Shown here: positions 16,423-24,800 of the stretch, piece after piece | Numbering within the stretch: position 1 is the first letter of the stretch | Layout: each line of letters begins with the position of its first letter | Program-made: the position numbers and the translations under genes | From: Pseudonocardia terrae | GTDB lineage: Bacteria > Actinomycetota > Actinomycetes > Mycobacteriales > Pseudonocardiaceae | NCBI RefSeq assembly: GCF_021343995.1 | Contig: NZ_JAJTTE010000010.1 | Span: forward strand, 90,848 to 154,847 | Length of the DNA stretch: 64,000 nucleotides | Reading direction: 5' to 3' | Notes under the pieces: generated by a model | The model's database searches: none | What the model saw: only the letters and a program-made list of their open reading frames with translations | What the model was told of the DNA's origin: nothing

Positions 16423-17856
16423 ATGGCGGAGAAGAGCCGGATCGGCGTCACCGGGCTGGCGGTGATGGGCGCGAACCTCGCCCGGAACATCGCGAGCCGC
16501 GGCGTCGCGGTCGCCGTGCACAACCGCACCGCGGCGAAGACCGAGCAGTTCATGGCCGAGCACGGCGGCGAGGGCGACTTCACCGGCACCGAGTCCGTCG
16601 AGGACTTCGTGAACGCGCTGGAGCGGCCGCGGCGGATCATCGTGATGGTCAAGGCGGGCAAGCCGGTCGACGCCGTCATCGAGGAGCTCACCCCGCTGCT
16701 CGACCAGGGCGACATCATCATCGACGCCGGCAACTCGCACTTCCCGGACACCGTGCGCCGCACCGAGGAGTGCGCCGCGAACGGGATCCGGTTCATGGGC
16801 GTCGGCGTGTCGGGCGGCGAGGAGGGCGCGCTGCTCGGGCCGAGCATCATGCCCGGCGGCGACCCCGAGGCCTACGCCGAGGTCGAGGAGATCTTCACCG
16901 CGATCTCCGCGAAGGTCGACGACACCCCGTGCTGCGTGCACGTCGGCCCCGGTGGCGCCGGGCACTACGTGAAGATGGTGCACAACGGCATCGAGTACGC
17001 CGACATCCAGCTCATCGCCGAGGCGTACGACCTGCTCGGCCACGTCGCGGGCCTCGACGCCCCGGCGATCGGGAAGATCTTCGAGGAATGGAACACCGGC
17101 GACCTCGAGTCTTTCCTCATCGAGATCACCGGCAAGGTCCTGGCGAAGACGGACGAGCGGACCGGGCGCCCGCTCGTCGACGTCATCGTCGACCAGGCCG
17201 AGCAGAAGGGCACCGGCCGCTGGACCTCGCAGGACGCGCTGGACCTCGGTGTCCCGCTGACCGGCATCACCGAGGCCGTGTTCGCCCGGACCCTGTCCGC
17301 GCTGCGGGACGAGCGCAAGGCCGCGTCGACGACGCTCGCCGGCCCCGCGCCCGCGCAGAAGGCCGACGAGCAGCTGGTCGAGGACATCCGGCAGGCGCTG
17401 TACGCGTCGAAGGTCGTGGCCTACGCGCAGGGCTTCGCCCAGATGCGCGCGGCCTCGATCGAGAACGACTGGGACCTCACGCTCGGCGACATGGCCACGA
17501 TCTGGCGCGGCGGCTGCATCATCCGCGCCCAGTTCCTCAACCGGATCCGCGACGCCTACGCCGAGCACCCCGACCTGGACAACCTGCTCATGGTCCCCTA
17601 CTTCACCGAAGCCGTGGCGAACGCTCAGGACGCCTGGCGGCGGGTCGTGACCGTGGCGACCGAGCAGGGCGTGGCGATCCCGGCGTTCTCGTCGTCGCTG
17701 AGCTACTACGACGGCTACCGCCGCGAGCGCGGCCCGGCCAACCTCATCCAGGGCCTGCGGGACTACTTCGGCGCCCACACCTACCGGCGGATCGACGCCG
17801 AGGGCTCGTTCCACACCCGCTGGGCGCAGGACGGCTCCGAGGTCCGCACCGACTGA
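16423..17856 (+). CDS. gnd: 6-phosphogluconate dehydrogenase, decarboxylating
   Basis: Converts 6-phosphogluconate to ribulose 5-phosphate and CO2, producing NADPH in the pentose phosphate pathway. 477 aa, the long (bacterial/eukaryotic dimer) form. IGVTGLAVMGANLARNIASRG binds NADP with the typical AVMG, VHNRTAAKT follows, IDAGNSHFPDT and GVGVSGGEEGAL hold the substrate, and the catalytic Lys is in GAGHYVKMVHNGIEY. ATG 16423 has a GGGAGCGAG ribosome site. It is monocistronic, closed by a perfect hairpin. Confidence 0.97.
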   Translation: MAEKSRIGVTGLAVMGANLARNIASRGVAVAVHNRTAAKTEQFMAEHGGEGDFTGTESVEDFVNALERPRRIIVMVKAGKPVDAVIEELTPLLDQGDIIIDAGNSHFPDTVRRTEECAANGIRFMGVGVSGGEEGALLGPSIMPGGDPEAYAEVEEIFTAISAKVDDTPCCVHVGPGGAGHYVKMVHNGIEYADIQLIAEAYDLLGHVAGLDAPAIGKIFEEWNTGDLESFLIEITGKVLAKTDERTGRPLVDVIVDQAEQKGTGRWTSQDALDLGVPLTGITEAVFARTLSALRDERKAASTTLAGPAPAQKADEQLVEDIRQALYASKVVAYAQGFAQMRAASIENDWDLTLGDMATIWRGGCIIRAQFLNRIRDAYAEHPDLDNLLMVPYFTEAVANAQDAWRRVVTVATEQGVAIPAFSSSLSYYDGYRRERGPANLIQGLRDYFGAHTYRRIDAEGSFHTRWAQDGSEVRTD

Positions 17857-17860
17857 CGTC

Positions 17861-17900
17861 GTGGGTGCCGGGTGCCCCGCGTGCGGCACCCGGCACCCAC
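17861..17900. terminator. Bidirectional hairpin between gnd and the DHA2 transporter
   Basis: A perfect 16-bp stem with an 8-nt loop begins 4 bp after the gnd stop. It lies between two convergent genes and is symmetric, so it can terminate both. Confidence 0.88.
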
Positions 17901-17934
17901 GCCCCCGACGGCCCCTGGCAGCCCCCGACGACGG

Positions 17935-19644
17935 TCAGGCGGCGGCCCGGTCCGTGGCGGGCTCGGCCGCCGGCTCGACGTGCACGTACTTCCCGCCCCG
18001 CAGCAGGCTCGCGACCGCGGCGATCAGGCAGGCCGCGGCCGCGAAACCCAGGGCGAGGTTCAGGCCGTCGGCGAAGGGGCCGGAGATGAGGTCGGGGAAG
18101 AACCCCCGGCCGGTGAGGTAGCCCGCCTGCTCGGGGGTGAGCGCGCCGAGCACCTGCGGCCCGAGCAGCGTCTGGATCGGGTTGTAGCCGAGCAGGGCCG
18201 CGAACAGCGTCGCCACGGGCGGCAGCGCCGAGATCTGCTGCGCGACGGCCGTCGGGACGCCCTGGCCGGTCAGCCCGGTGAACAGCGCGCCCGGCAGGCT
18301 CTTCGACAGGCCGAGGATCAGCATCGAGAAGAAGATGCCGATCGACAGGACCGTCGCGGCGTTCTGGAAGGTCGTCATCATGCCCGCGCCGGCGCCCCGG
18401 CTGCGGGCGGGCAGGCTGTTCATGATCGCGGCCCGGTTCGGCGAGCCGAACAGCCCGTTGGCCAGCCCGTTGAGCGCGAGGATCAGCGCGAACGCCCAGT
18501 ACGGGAAGTCGACGGGGAGCAGGTCGAGCAGCAGGAAGCTGGCTGCGGCCACGACCATGCCGCCGGTGGCGAAGGCCCGCGCGCCGTAGCGGTCCGACAG
18601 GATCCCGGAGACCGGGCCGGCCACGAGGAAGCCGATCGTCAGCGGGACCATGTAGATCCCCGCCCAGAGCGGCGTCTGCTCGAACGCGAAGCCGTGCCTC
18701 GGCAGCCAGATCCCCTGCAGCCAGATGATCAGGATGAACTGCAGGCCGCCGCGGCCGAGTGCGGCGAGCAGGTTGGCCAGGTTGCCGGCGGTGAAGGCGC
18801 GGATCCGGAAGAGACCGAGCGCGAACATCGGCTCGGCCACCCGCGTCTCGATGAAGGCGAACACGGCCAGGACGGCCGCGCCACCGAGGATCAGCCCGAG
18901 CACGAGCGGGTCGGTCCAGCCCATGGTGTGCCCGCCGTAGGGCTGGATGCCGTAGGTGATCCCGACGAGCACGGCGACCAGCCCGACGGCGAAGGTCAGG
19001 TTGCCCCACCAGTCGATCCGCGCGTGCCGCCGCTCGCCGACCTCGCGCAGCATCACGTACGCCCAGATCGTGCCGAGCACGCCGACCGGCACCGACACGA
19101 GGAACACCAGGTGCCAGTTCACCGGGGCCAGCACGCCGCCGACGACCAGCCCGATGAACGAGCCGGAGATGCCGGCCACCGAGTTGACGCCGAGGGCGAG
19201 GCCGCGCTGGTCGTCGGGGAAGGCGTCGGTGAGGATCGCCGTGGAGTTGGCGAGCAGCAGCGCCCCGCCGACACCCTGCAGCACCCGCATCACGATCAGC
19301 CAGATCGCGCCGGCCGAGCCCTGCAGCCAGGTCGCCGCGAGCAGGATCGAGAAGACCGTGAACACGGCGAAGCCCAGGTTGTACATCCGCGTCCGGCCGA
19401 ACATGTCGCCCAGCCGCCCGAAGCTGACGACGAGGACCGCCGTCACCACCAGGTAGCCCATGATCAGCCACAGCAGGAACGAGATGTTCCCGGGCGCGAG
19501 GGGGTCGATGCCGATGCCGCGGAAGATGTCCGGCAGTGCGATCAGCAGGATCGACATGTTGATCGTGACGATCAGCACGCCCATGGTGGTGTTGGAGAGC
19601 GCGACCCACTTGTAGCGGCCGGGCGCGACAGAGTTCCTGAGCAT
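17935..19644 (-). CDS. MFS transporter, DHA2 (EmrB/QacA) family, 14 TMS
   Basis: Drug:proton antiporter-type exporter, 569 aa, with about 14 hydrophobic segments. Motif C-like and DHA2 signatures are visible: NMSILLIALPDI (helix 1), RLGDMFGRTRMY (motif A), RVLQGVGGALLLANS and GISGSFIGLVVGGVLAP. ATG 19644 begins MLRNSVAPGRYKWVALSNTT, a common DHA2 start in actinobacteria. A cytoplasmic tail of about 30 residues ends the protein. No regulator gene is adjacent; the substrate is unknown. Confidence 0.9.
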   Translation of the reverse strand: MLRNSVAPGRYKWVALSNTTMGVLIVTINMSILLIALPDIFRGIGIDPLAPGNISFLLWLIMGYLVVTAVLVVSFGRLGDMFGRTRMYNLGFAVFTVFSILLAATWLQGSAGAIWLIVMRVLQGVGGALLLANSTAILTDAFPDDQRGLALGVNSVAGISGSFIGLVVGGVLAPVNWHLVFLVSVPVGVLGTIWAYVMLREVGERRHARIDWWGNLTFAVGLVAVLVGITYGIQPYGGHTMGWTDPLVLGLILGGAAVLAVFAFIETRVAEPMFALGLFRIRAFTAGNLANLLAALGRGGLQFILIIWLQGIWLPRHGFAFEQTPLWAGIYMVPLTIGFLVAGPVSGILSDRYGARAFATGGMVVAAASFLLLDLLPVDFPYWAFALILALNGLANGLFGSPNRAAIMNSLPARSRGAGAGMMTTFQNAATVLSIGIFFSMLILGLSKSLPGALFTGLTGQGVPTAVAQQISALPPVATLFAALLGYNPIQTLLGPQVLGALTPEQAGYLTGRGFFPDLISGPFADGLNLALGFAAAACLIAAVASLLRGGKYVHVEPAAEPATDRAAA

Positions 19645-19782
19645 CGCTAACGAGTTTACGGCCGTACCGCCCGGACCGGTAGCGTTCGCGGACCGGATCG
19701 AGCGGTAGCGCCCGCGGCCCCTGGCGGTACCCGGCGCCGGCGGGCAGGCTGTCCGGGGCGGTCGAGCGACGGGGGAACGCGC

Positions 19783-20295
19783 GTGAGGGCCGACGACCAG
19801 GACACGGTGTGCGGCCCCCGCGCGGCCACCCGGACCGACCGGCTCTTCACGCTCGCCCTGCTGGTCAAGGGGATCGACGGCGCGGCGGAGCTGATCGGCG
19901 CGATCGTGCTGGTCCTGGTGTCCGGCGCGACCGTGAACCGGCTCGTCGCCGAGGTCCTCGCGCACGACCTGCTGGGCCCGGCCGACGGCACGCTGGCCCG
20001 GCACTTCGTCGCGGGGACCTCGGAGTTCGTGTCCGGCGACCGCACCTTCGCCGTGCTCTACCTGGCCCTGCACGGGGTGGTGAAGCTGGCGTTGGTGGTG
20101 GCGCTGCTGCGCAAGTGGCTGCCCGCCTACCCGGTCGCGGTCGTCGTCCTGCTGGTGTTCGTGGTGTACGAGATCATCCGCGCGGTCCACACGGGTTCGG
20201 TGCTGCTGCCCTTCCTCGCCGCGCTCGACCTCGTCATCACGGTGCTGGTGGTCCGGGAGTACCGGATGCTGCGCCGGGAGCGCCGCGCGGCCTGA
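19783..20295 (+). CDS. DUF2127 domain membrane protein
   Basis: A 170-aa protein with four predicted membrane helices: FTLALLVKGIDGAAELIGAIVLVLVSG, the VLYLALHGVVKLALVVALL segment, AVVVLLVFVVYEIIRAV, and LPFLAALDLVITVLVV. The pattern LHGxxKLxLVxALL is the DUF2127 signature. GTG 19783 is the start. It is convergent with the flavoprotein gene, 3 bp apart. Its function is unknown; the promoter region faces the divergent DHA2 transporter. Confidence 0.8.
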   Translation: MRADDQDTVCGPRAATRTDRLFTLALLVKGIDGAAELIGAIVLVLVSGATVNRLVAEVLAHDLLGPADGTLARHFVAGTSEFVSGDRTFAVLYLALHGVVKLALVVALLRKWLPAYPVAVVVLLVFVVYEIIRAVHTGSVLLPFLAALDLVITVLVVREYRMLRRERRAA

Positions 20296-20298
20296 CGG

Positions 20299-21402
20299 TC
20301 ACGCGGCGGCCCGCTCCCGCAGGCGGTGCACGATCTCGTGCGCGGCCGCCCGGCCCGCACGGTTGGCACCGATGGTGCTGGCCGAGGGCCCGTAGCCGAC
20401 GAGGTGCACCCGCGGATCGGCGACCGCGCGGGTCCCGTCGACCGCGATCCCGCCCTGCGGCGAGCGCAGGTGCAGCGGGGCGAGATGACCGATCGCCGGG
20501 CGCCAGCCCGTGGCCCAGAGGATGACGTCGGCGGGCTCGGTGGTGCCGTCCGCCCAGGCCACGCCGTCGGGGGTGATGCGGGAGAACATCGGTCGCCGGT
20601 CGAGCACGCCGCTCTCGATCCCCTCCCGGTAGGCCGGGGTGAGCGGCAGGCCGGTCACGCTGACCACCGGCCGCGGCGGCAGGCCCGCGCGGACCCGCTC
20701 CTCGACGAGCGCGACCGCCTCCCGGCCGGCGACGTCGTCGAACGGGCCCTCGCGCCAGCGCGGCGGCGTGCGGGTGACCCAGGTGGTCGCGGCGGCGAGT
20801 GGCGCGATCTGCAGCAAGAACTGCACGGCCGAGGTCCCGCCCCCGACGACCACCACGCGCAGCCCGGCGAATGCCTCCGGCCCGGGGAAGTCGACGGCGT
20901 GCAGCTGCCGGCCGCGGAAGTCCCGGGCGCCGGGGTACGCGGGGACGAAGGGGCGGGTCCAGGTGCCGGTGGCGTTGACGAGGGCCTGCGCCGTCCAGGT
21001 CCGGTCCTCCGGGGCGCCACCGACGCCCTGCGTCCCGGGCTCCGTCTCCACCGCGAGATCCGCGCCCACCGACCGCACGGCCGTCACCCGCACGGGCCGC
21101 CGGACCTGCAGGTCGAACTCCCGCTCGTAGGCCGCGAAGTACTCCGGCACCACCCGGTTGGCGGGGCGGTCGGGGTCCTCGGGCGCGAAGTCCAGCCCGG
21201 GCAGCGAGTGGATGCGGTGGGCGGAGAAGGCGTCGCCGGCCACGCGGAGGGTGTCCCAGCGGTGCCGCCACGCCCCGCCCGGCGCCTCGTCGGCGTCGAG
21301 CACCACGAACCCCGGCCCGGGCTCGAGCCCGGCCCGGCGCAGCCCCCAGGCGGCCGAGAGCCCGGCCTGCCCGGCGCCGATCACCACGACCTGCGTGTCC
21401 AC
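20299..21402 (-). CDS. FAD/NAD(P)-binding monooxygenase-like flavoprotein (CzcO/FMO type)
   Basis: Flavin-containing oxidoreductase, 367 aa. The FAD motif VVIGAGQAGLSAAWGL lies at residues 6-21, a second dinucleotide motif VVVVGGGTSAVQF near the middle, and the ATG-W type loop (ILWATGWRP) near residue 300. The BVMO fingerprint FxGxxxHxxxW is not complete (FRGRQLHAVDFPG), so it is more FMO/CzcO-like. GTG 21402 is chosen for the conserved VDTQVVVIGAGQAG start. It lies downstream of the threonine dehydratase gene and is likely co-transcribed. Confidence 0.82.
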   Translation of the reverse strand: MDTQVVVIGAGQAGLSAAWGLRRAGLEPGPGFVVLDADEAPGGAWRHRWDTLRVAGDAFSAHRIHSLPGLDFAPEDPDRPANRVVPEYFAAYEREFDLQVRRPVRVTAVRSVGADLAVETEPGTQGVGGAPEDRTWTAQALVNATGTWTRPFVPAYPGARDFRGRQLHAVDFPGPEAFAGLRVVVVGGGTSAVQFLLQIAPLAAATTWVTRTPPRWREGPFDDVAGREAVALVEERVRAGLPPRPVVSVTGLPLTPAYREGIESGVLDRRPMFSRITPDGVAWADGTTEPADVILWATGWRPAIGHLAPLHLRSPQGGIAVDGTRAVADPRVHLVGYGPSASTIGANRAGRAAAHEIVHRLRERAAA

Positions 21403-21443
21403 GCCCGTGAGAACGCACGGGCCCCGTCGATCAGTCCCGTCGA

Positions 21444-22424
21444 TCAGTCCCGCACGCCGAACCGCTCCGCCCAGCTCTCGACGTCGGCGAAGGTCGCGTT
21501 GCCGCCGCACACCACCAGCCCGAGGCGGGCGCCCGGCCCGACGCGGTCGAGGACCCGGCGCGCGGCCGGGACCAGGCACCCGGCGGCGGGTTCCGTCCAC
21601 AGCTTGGCGTGCGCGGCCAGGTCGAGCGTCCCGCGCACGGCCTCGGCGTCGGGCACCACGAGGATGTCCGTGACCAGGGCCGTGACGTGCTCGTACGTCA
21701 GCCGCGACGCCGACGGGGCGCTGAGCGAGGTCACGATCGACGACAGCGCGACCGGCGTGGGCCCGCCCGCCGTGATCGCCGCGGACATGGCCTCGGCGCC
21801 GGTCGTCTCCACGCCCCACACCCGCAGGCCGGGCCGGCGGGCGTGCAGCGCGGCCGCGACGCCGGAGATCAGCCCGCCGCCCCCGATGCTGACCAGGACG
21901 TCGGTGAGGTCGCCGGCGTCGTCGGCCAGCTCCACGCCCACGGTGCCCTGGGCCGCGACGACCACGGGGTCGTCGAAGGGATGCACCATGGTCCGGCCGG
22001 CCGCCTGCAGCTCCACGGCCAGCGCGAAGGCCCCCGCGATGTCCGGGGTGAGCCGCACGTCCGAGCCGGTGGCCCGGCACGCCGCGACCGTGCGCGACGA
22101 CGCCGACTCCGGCATCACCACCGCCGCCTCGATGCCGAGCGCGGCCGCCATCTCGGCGACGGCGATGCCGTGGTTGCCACCGCTGACCGCGACGACGCCC
22201 GCCGCCCGCTCTGCGGGCGTCAGCGACAGCAGCTTCGCGGTGGCCCCGCGGGCCTTGAACGACCCGGTGCGCTGCAGCAGCTCCAGCTTGGTGGTGACCG
22301 GCACCCCGAGCAGGGCCGACAGGCCCGGGCTCGCCACCGTCGGCGTCCGGACGACGTGCCCGGCGATGCGCTCGGCGGCGGCGGTGATCTCCGGGAGGCC
22401 GATCAGGGAGCTGCTGACAGTCAC
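21444..22424 (-). CDS. PLP-dependent threonine/serine dehydratase
   Basis: Fold-type II PLP enzyme that deaminates threonine or serine to the 2-oxo acid, 326 aa. The PLP lysine is in RTGSFKARGA (about residue 55), SGGNHGIAVA is the Asn-loop, and the glycine-rich phosphate clamp is SIGGGGLISG. There is no C-terminal ACT-like regulatory domain, so it is the catabolic (TdcB-like) form rather than biosynthetic IlvA. ATG 22424 is 2 bp from the ABM gene stop. Confidence 0.88.
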   Translation of the reverse strand: MTVSSSLIGLPEITAAAERIAGHVVRTPTVASPGLSALLGVPVTTKLELLQRTGSFKARGATAKLLSLTPAERAAGVVAVSGGNHGIAVAEMAAALGIEAAVVMPESASSRTVAACRATGSDVRLTPDIAGAFALAVELQAAGRTMVHPFDDPVVVAAQGTVGVELADDAGDLTDVLVSIGGGGLISGVAAALHARRPGLRVWGVETTGAEAMSAAITAGGPTPVALSSIVTSLSAPSASRLTYEHVTALVTDILVVPDAEAVRGTLDLAAHAKLWTEPAAGCLVPAARRVLDRVGPGARLGLVVCGGNATFADVESWAERFGVRD

Positions 22425-22426
22425 CC

Positions 22427-22747
22427 TCAGATGGTGCCCTGCTCCGTGGTGCCGGCGGGGATCGGCGTGAAGGTCTTCACGTCGAGCGGCCGGGCGAGGC
22501 GGCCCTTCAGCGCGGCGCCGACCTCGGTGAGGGCCGGTGCGGCGCCGTGGGTCTTGAGCGCCTCGGCCGACTCCCAGCGCTCCACGAACACGAGGTCGGT
22601 CGAGTCGCTCGTGCTCTCGTGCAGGGCGTACTTCCCGCAGCCCGGCTCCCCGTGGACCTTCGGGATGGCGGCGAGGAAGGCCTCGCGGACGGCCTCCTCC
22701 TCACCCGGCTTCGGCGAGATGGTGGCGATGACGATCACGGGGCTCAT
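22427..22747 (-). CDS. Antibiotic biosynthesis monooxygenase (ABM) domain protein
   Basis: A 106-aa ferredoxin-like dimeric-barrel protein of the ABM/quinol monooxygenase family: VIVIATISPKPGEEEAVREAFLAAIP at the start, CGKYALHES, then FVERWESAEALKTH, the typical Y/E-W pattern. Such proteins oxidise or stabilise quinols and small aromatics without cofactor. The start at 22747 lies 9 bp behind the VWA gene stop and 2 bp ahead of the dehydratase, placing it inside a MoxR-VWA-ABM-dehydratase unit. Confidence 0.85.
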   Translation of the reverse strand: MSPVIVIATISPKPGEEEAVREAFLAAIPKVHGEPGCGKYALHESTSDSTDLVFVERWESAEALKTHGAAPALTEVGAALKGRLARPLDVKTFTPIPAGTTEQGTI

Positions 22748-22756
22748 CGGGTTCTC

Positions 22757-23758
22757 CTAGCGGTTGAGGATGCGGTTGAGGGCGGGGGCGACGTCGCGGT
22801 GCGTGTGCACCGGGTGCAGGGTGCCGTGGCCGAGGCGGGCGAGGTCCCGGCCCAGCGGCAGGTCGTGCTCGCCGTCGGTCTCGAGCAGGACGTGCAGCTC
22901 ACCGAACCGGCGGGCGAGGTCGCGGGGGTCGGGTCCGGCGTTGTGCACGGCGTCGGTGAGCAGGATGGCGGTGCGCCGGCGGGCGGCGGAGCGGGCGAGC
23001 TCGGCGTGCGCGACCGAGAGCCCGAACCCGACGTTGGTCAACCCCCGGGCGGCGATGCGCAGCAGCTGGTCCAGCAGCTTCGACGGCGTCGCCGGGGTGG
23101 TGAGCGGCTTGAGCACGGCGGCGTCGGACCAGAACGCGACCAGGGCGAGCTGGTCCGAGGCGCCGGACAGGTCCGCGGACAGCGCGGCGACGGTGGCCGC
23201 GGCGATGCGGACCTTCTCCCCGCGCATGGACCCGGACACGTCGACGATCAGCACCGCGGCCCGCCGCGAGCTCATCCGCTCCCGGACGATGATGTCGGTG
23301 TCCTCGGGCACCGGCCGCTCGGCGAGCATCTCGATGGTCTTGTCGAGGTCGATGTCGTCGGAGCGGTAGGCGTAGGGCACCGACGCCAGCGCACCGGTCC
23401 CGCGTTCGGCGCGGGCGTCGCGCGGGCGGCGGCGGACGGAGAGCCGCCGCGCGATGGCCTGGGCCATGGAGGCGACCACCGGGTCGGGTGGGGTGTCCTC
23501 GAGCAGCTCGCCGAGCTCGCGCTGCCGCGCGGTCTGCGAGGTCACGAGCACGCCCTGCCCGCCGGCGGGCAGCTCGTCCTGCCCGCCGGAGCGGTCGGGG
23601 TTCAGCTCGGCGACGACGGGTGCGCCCTTGCCCTTGCTGAACAGCTCGGGTGCGGTGTCGAGGCGCTTGGGCTTGCGCCGCAACGGGGCCAGGTTCCGTC
23701 GCTCACCGGGGTCGGCGGTGGGCAGCGCGACGGCTATGTCCTTGGGGTCGAGGTTCAG
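22757..23758 (-). CDS. VWA domain protein (MoxR-associated)
   Basis: Partner of the MoxR AAA ATPase, about 333 aa. The C-terminal half is a von Willebrand A domain with an intact MIDAS (VLIVDVSGSMRGEK, then the Thr in RGLTNVGFG and AILLTDA). The N-terminal half is charged with a repeated basic stretch (APLRRKPKRLD). The start is uncertain: the conserved frame begins near LNLDPKDIAVALP, where a CTG overlaps the MoxR stop (23758); TTG 23683 is the first standard start codon. It probably acts with MoxR as a metal-insertion or complex-assembly chaperone. Confidence 0.82.
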   Translation of the reverse strand: MNLDPKDIAVALPTADPGERRNLAPLRRKPKRLDTAPELFSKGKGAPVVAELNPDRSGGQDELPAGGQGVLVTSQTARQRELGELLEDTPPDPVVASMAQAIARRLSVRRRPRDARAERGTGALASVPYAYRSDDIDLDKTIEMLAERPVPEDTDIIVRERMSSRRAAVLIVDVSGSMRGEKVRIAAATVAALSADLSGASDQLALVAFWSDAAVLKPLTTPATPSKLLDQLLRIAARGLTNVGFGLSVAHAELARSAARRRTAILLTDAVHNAGPDPRDLARRFGELHVLLETDGEHDLPLGRDLARLGHGTLHPVHTHRDVAPALNRILNR

Positions 23759-24666
23759 GCGGTGCGGGCCCGGCGCTGCCCGCCGGGGGCGGAGAAAAAA
23801 TGGTTCTCCCAGATCTCGGTGATGACCTGCTCGGGGGTGGCGTCGGAGGCCTCGTCGACCCCGACCCGCGCGGACAGGGCCAACAGCGCGGCGTCGAGGA
23901 CCACCCGGGTGCGCTCGCCCTCCCGGTCGATCCGCTGCAGCTCCATGGCGATCGCGACCAGGTCGATCGCGCCCCGCACGGACGAGCCGCGGCGCAGCTC
24001 GGGGTGGGTGCGGGTGGCCCGGGTCAGGGCGACGCCGTCGTCGATCAGCGCCCGGTCCTCGCAGCCGGTGCGGCGGGCGACGATGTCGCCCTCCTCCTCG
24101 GCGGACTGGTAGCCGACGGCCAGGCGGCACCAGCGGTCGTAGACGGAGTCGGAGATCCGCGCGGTGCCGACGTTGTCGAAGGGGTTCATCGAGGCCAGCA
24201 CCCGGAACGTCGGGGCGGCCGAGAGGGTGCCGACGCGGGGCACGGTGACCGCGCGCTCGGCCATCGCGCCGAGCAGCACGTTGAGCGTGTCCTCCGGGGC
24301 GCGGTTGAGCTCCTCGATGTAGAGGAACCCGCCGCGCTGCATGGCCTCGACCAGCGGGCCCGGGACGAAGTTCTCCGCGGAGTAGTCCTCCTGCAGCACC
24401 CGGGCGGGGTTGTGGTGCCCGACGAGCCGGGCCGGGGTGAGCTCGGCGTTGCCCTCCACCAGCACGAACGGCACGTCCCAGTGCTCGGTGATGGCGCGCA
24501 GCATCGTCGACTTCGACGTCCCGGGCGGACCTTCCAGCAGGATGTCACGGCCCGCGGCCACCGCCGCCAGCACCAGGGTCAGCTCGCGGTCGCGGCCGAC
24601 CACGGCCTGCGCGATGGCGTCCCGCGCGGCGCCGTCCACCGTGGGGCTCGTCGTTGATGCACTCAC
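23755..24666 (-). CDS. MoxR-family AAA+ ATPase
   Basis: AAA+ chaperone ATPase, 303 aa. Walker A is GPPGTSKS (about residues 45-52), Walker B FLYIEELNRAP (ending E-E-L-N), sensor 1 is ASMNPFD, and a C-terminal lid follows. MoxR proteins work with VWA-domain partners to mature or activate enzyme complexes; the partner is encoded immediately downstream with overlapping ends. ATG 24666. It is divergent from the NDMA-dependent alcohol dehydrogenase, and the palindrome at 24719-24736 lies between them. Confidence 0.9.
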   Translation of the reverse strand: MSASTTSPTVDGAARDAIAQAVVGRDRELTLVLAAVAAGRDILLEGPPGTSKSTMLRAITEHWDVPFVLVEGNAELTPARLVGHHNPARVLQEDYSAENFVPGPLVEAMQRGGFLYIEELNRAPEDTLNVLLGAMAERAVTVPRVGTLSAAPTFRVLASMNPFDNVGTARISDSVYDRWCRLAVGYQSAEEEGDIVARRTGCEDRALIDDGVALTRATRTHPELRRGSSVRGAIDLVAIAMELQRIDREGERTRVVLDAALLALSARVGVDEASDATPEQVITEIWENHFFSAPGGQRRARTA

Positions 24667-24718
24667 ATCACCATCCGACAGGCCGGGCGAACGTTCGTCA
24701 ACCCGGCTCTTGAAACGA

Positions 24719-24736
24719 CTACCGGTCGGTCGGTAG
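24719..24736. promoter_or_regulatory. Candidate TetR operator, 18-bp form
   Basis: CTACCG-N6-CGGTAG, a perfect 6-bp inverted repeat 65 bp before the start of the NDMA-type dehydrogenase gene and 53 bp before moxR. It belongs to the set of similar sites in front of the catabolic genes. Confidence 0.6.
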
Positions 24737-24800
24737 ACAATGTGTCGTGGACCACGACGAGGTGGTCCGGCCCGAGGATCCCCCGAGGAGGACCCCCACC

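Noticed and set aside
17872..19650. 592-codon plus-strand frame opposite the DHA2 transporter
   Set aside because: Composition is charged and non-homologous in look; it mirrors the real minus-strand gene.
20299..21402. Second Baeyer-Villiger monooxygenase
   Set aside because: The full BVMO fingerprint with the terminal W-P/D is missing; called FMO/CzcO-like instead.
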